NCBI GenBank assembly: GCA_018873245.2
Contig: JAEMBT020000006.1
Span: 6,903,855-6,967,854, forward strand
Length of the DNA stretch: 64,000 nt
Direction of reading: 5' to 3'
DNA from: Archegozetes longisetosus
Lineage: Eukaryota; Arthropoda; Arachnida; Sarcoptiformes; Trhypochthoniidae
Shown here: positions 62,553 to 64,000 of the stretch, piece after piece
Position numbering within the stretch: position 1 is the first letter of the stretch
Layout of the letters: the number at the start of each line of letters is the position of its first letter
Notes under the pieces: generated by a model
Databases searched by the model: none
The model's input: the letters and a program-made list of their open reading frames with translations, nothing else
Told to the model about the DNA's origin: nothing
Program-made: the position numbers and the translations under genes

Positions 62553-64000
62553 AGTTTGACAATTTTAAGATATTTGAAAAAGGCTGAACTCAATTTTTCA
62601 AAATATTAGGTCTCGTCTGGACAGGCATCTTATTTGTAATAATCGATAGAAATAGCGATTTGTCGCGAATTGATTACCAATAAAAAGGGATCAAAAGGTT
62701 ATGTTTGAGTTTTTGTGAGTAAAATAAAGTGCCTTCAATTTAATGACATACTTAATTACTTGTGCCACATGTTACTTAAATGTATAAATTGTGTCGTAAA
62801 GTATAATTAAATCTAATGTATTATATTTATTATTATTTGTATCAAATTTGTTCAAACATAGAAATAGGATACTATATGAAAGATTGACATAAAGCTCTAT
62901 CCAATCAAATTACAAATACATAAACGGTTTATTGATAAATATAATTACGTATAAATTAATAAATACTTTTAAAGCTACTAAATCGTGTTGTACTTTACCG
63001 ATAGTCTGTCTAATCAGATCTAGATCTAAACAAATGAGTAAATATAGAAATCTACCAAGTGTTTCTCTTCAATTAGTAATCAATGGTTTTAAAGTAATTT
63101 GCAGCTAATACTCCCTGTAAAAATTGCTCGATGCTAACCAGTAATCGTTAGAAAGCTGATTAAATGATCAATGCTATTATGCGCTATCTTCTAATCAAAA
63201 TAGTGTTACAGATAGCACTTTATAGGTGACTTCAGATTCGATTAGGATGGCTATATTTAGCGCCAACCTAATCTTACAATATTTTTTTAAATACTATATG
63301 AGTTACATAAAGCCGAAATGAATGTCGATTCATTGAGAATGCTCTCTAAGTTCATAAAAATTCAAATAAATAAAAATCTCAAAAATAGACAAAAGGGTTT
63401 CAAAAGCTTTCTTAACGCGTCAATACAAAGAGATAAGACTTCGATAAAGTATGTTTTTCAAAATGAGTATAAAAATTGATATAAAAATCATTCGGATTTT
63501 GAAGTTTTTGGTGAACTTATTTTCGAATGTTCATCAAAGGCATCAGAATTAGTTGAAAATTCGTGAACGTTGAAACATCTAAGGGATAGAAGTTGTGGTC
63601 CTATCAAAAGAGTCAAATTGATGACCCAAAATATCAACTGGACATTTAATTGCTGAGGAACTCTGTGAATGTATGGAGTACGTGAGTGAAAAGAAGATCC
63701 AATGTGTGTGATCTGTGCCTGCATTGCAGCCCCAGCGTGGATCAAACTTAAATTATGAAACCATTCGCAGCAATTTGGAGATATAAGAGCATAAATGCTC
63801 GCCATATATATTGGTATAAAATAAAACAAATATATAATCATTTGCATTTTGCCAAATGGTGCCGGACTAGTCACTATCAAATATGGTTCGATGTATTTGA
63901 GATAATTCGCGCAAATACCAATACTATTTTCATGTAAAACAGCGATTCCTCGCAACAATCCAATACAAATCGAAAACATCAAATACAGAATAAATAATAC
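62553..64000. repeat. duplicated block, copy B2
   Basis: Direct copy of about 47010-48441, nearly identical in both coding and non-coding parts, running off the end of the window. The stretch 62553-63487 holds no gene of its own; it corresponds to 3' flanking sequence of the TM6SF-like gene. Confidence 0.93.
63488..64000 (-). CDS. TM6SF-like gene, C-terminal part (copy 2), running off the window
   Basis: The same minus-strand exon as at 47928-48478, with an intact frame of at least 170 residues before the window ends. The C-terminal 130 residues are identical to copy 1. Near the N-terminal side it reads CIGLLRGIAVLHENS, and IEPYL follows. The glycine in LLRG agrees with vertebrate TM6SF2 (LFRG), whereas copy 1 has glutamate. 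Several hydrophobic helices and the motif AQITHIGSSFHSRTPY mark the EXPERA-type domain. TM6SF proteins are multi-pass ER/Golgi proteins involved in lipid and lipoprotein handling. Whether the N-terminal exons follow beyond the window is unknown, but this copy is the better candidate for the functional gene. Confidence 0.78.
   Translation of the reverse strand, partial: VLFILYLMFSICIGLLRGIAVLHENSIGICANYLKYIEPYLIVTSPAPFGKMQMIIYLFYFIPIYMASIYALISPNCCEWFHNLSLIHAGAAMQAQITHIGSSFHSRTPYIHRVPQQLNVQLIFWVINLTLLIGPQLLSLRCFNVHEFSTNSDAFDEHSKISSPKTSKSE

Overview
This is a eukaryotic nuclear window, strongly AT-rich. Nearly every recognisable gene is split by short GT-AG introns (mostly about 60-120 bases) that I could resolve by joining open frames against known protein families. 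The gene set is metazoan: integrin-binding EF-hand protein, bifunctional peptide-amidating enzyme, ADAMTS protease, TNFAIP8, SHB-like adaptor, TM6SF, globin. Compact genes, short introns and a CART-like neuropeptide precursor suggest an arthropod, perhaps an acariform mite. That lineage call is inference only.

Layout. 0-7 kb: tRNA-Arg(CCT) (-), a C15orf61 homologue (+), a CIB2/CIB3-type calcium-binding protein (-), and a sorting nexin SNX1/SNX2 (+). 7.7-16.3 kb looks like a neuropeptide neighbourhood: a small secreted cysteine-rich precursor with CART-like spacing (+), then full-length bifunctional PAM (PHM + PAL + membrane anchor) (+), tail-to-tail with a second, PAL-only secreted gene (-). 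19-24.6 kb: an 18-exon ADAMTS protease (+). 27-40 kb is housekeeping: TNFAIP8 family (+), DTWD2-type tRNA-modifying enzyme (-), UDP-glucose:glycoprotein glucosyltransferase with an ER-retrieval tail (+), and LENG8 with a SAC3/GANP-type C-terminus (+). 41.4-45.5 kb: a small SHB-type SH2 adaptor with a 3.2-kb first intron. 51.8-54.3 kb: a two-exon globin.

From about 43.9 kb onward the sequence is rich in repeats. Two blocks (in the SHB intron near 43.9-44.3 kb, and 47.0-48.5 kb, which holds the 3' half of a TM6SF-like gene) recur fused side by side at 62.2-64.0 kb without the intervening SHB exons. Between them lie a pogo-like MITE, an internally deleted Tc1/mariner element with intact ends and TA target duplication, a degenerate hAT transposase, a degenerate mariner transposase, and two related foldback repeats, one carrying a nested hAT-type MITE with an 8-base target duplication. 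Another MITE sits in the PAL-only gene's intron.

The genes do not form an operon. The one functional grouping is peptide processing at 7.8-16.2 kb. I found no CRISPR array, prokaryotic gene or viral gene. No wholly new system is evident; the best leads are the PAM/PAL/peptide cluster, the mosaic duplication and the nested mobile elements.
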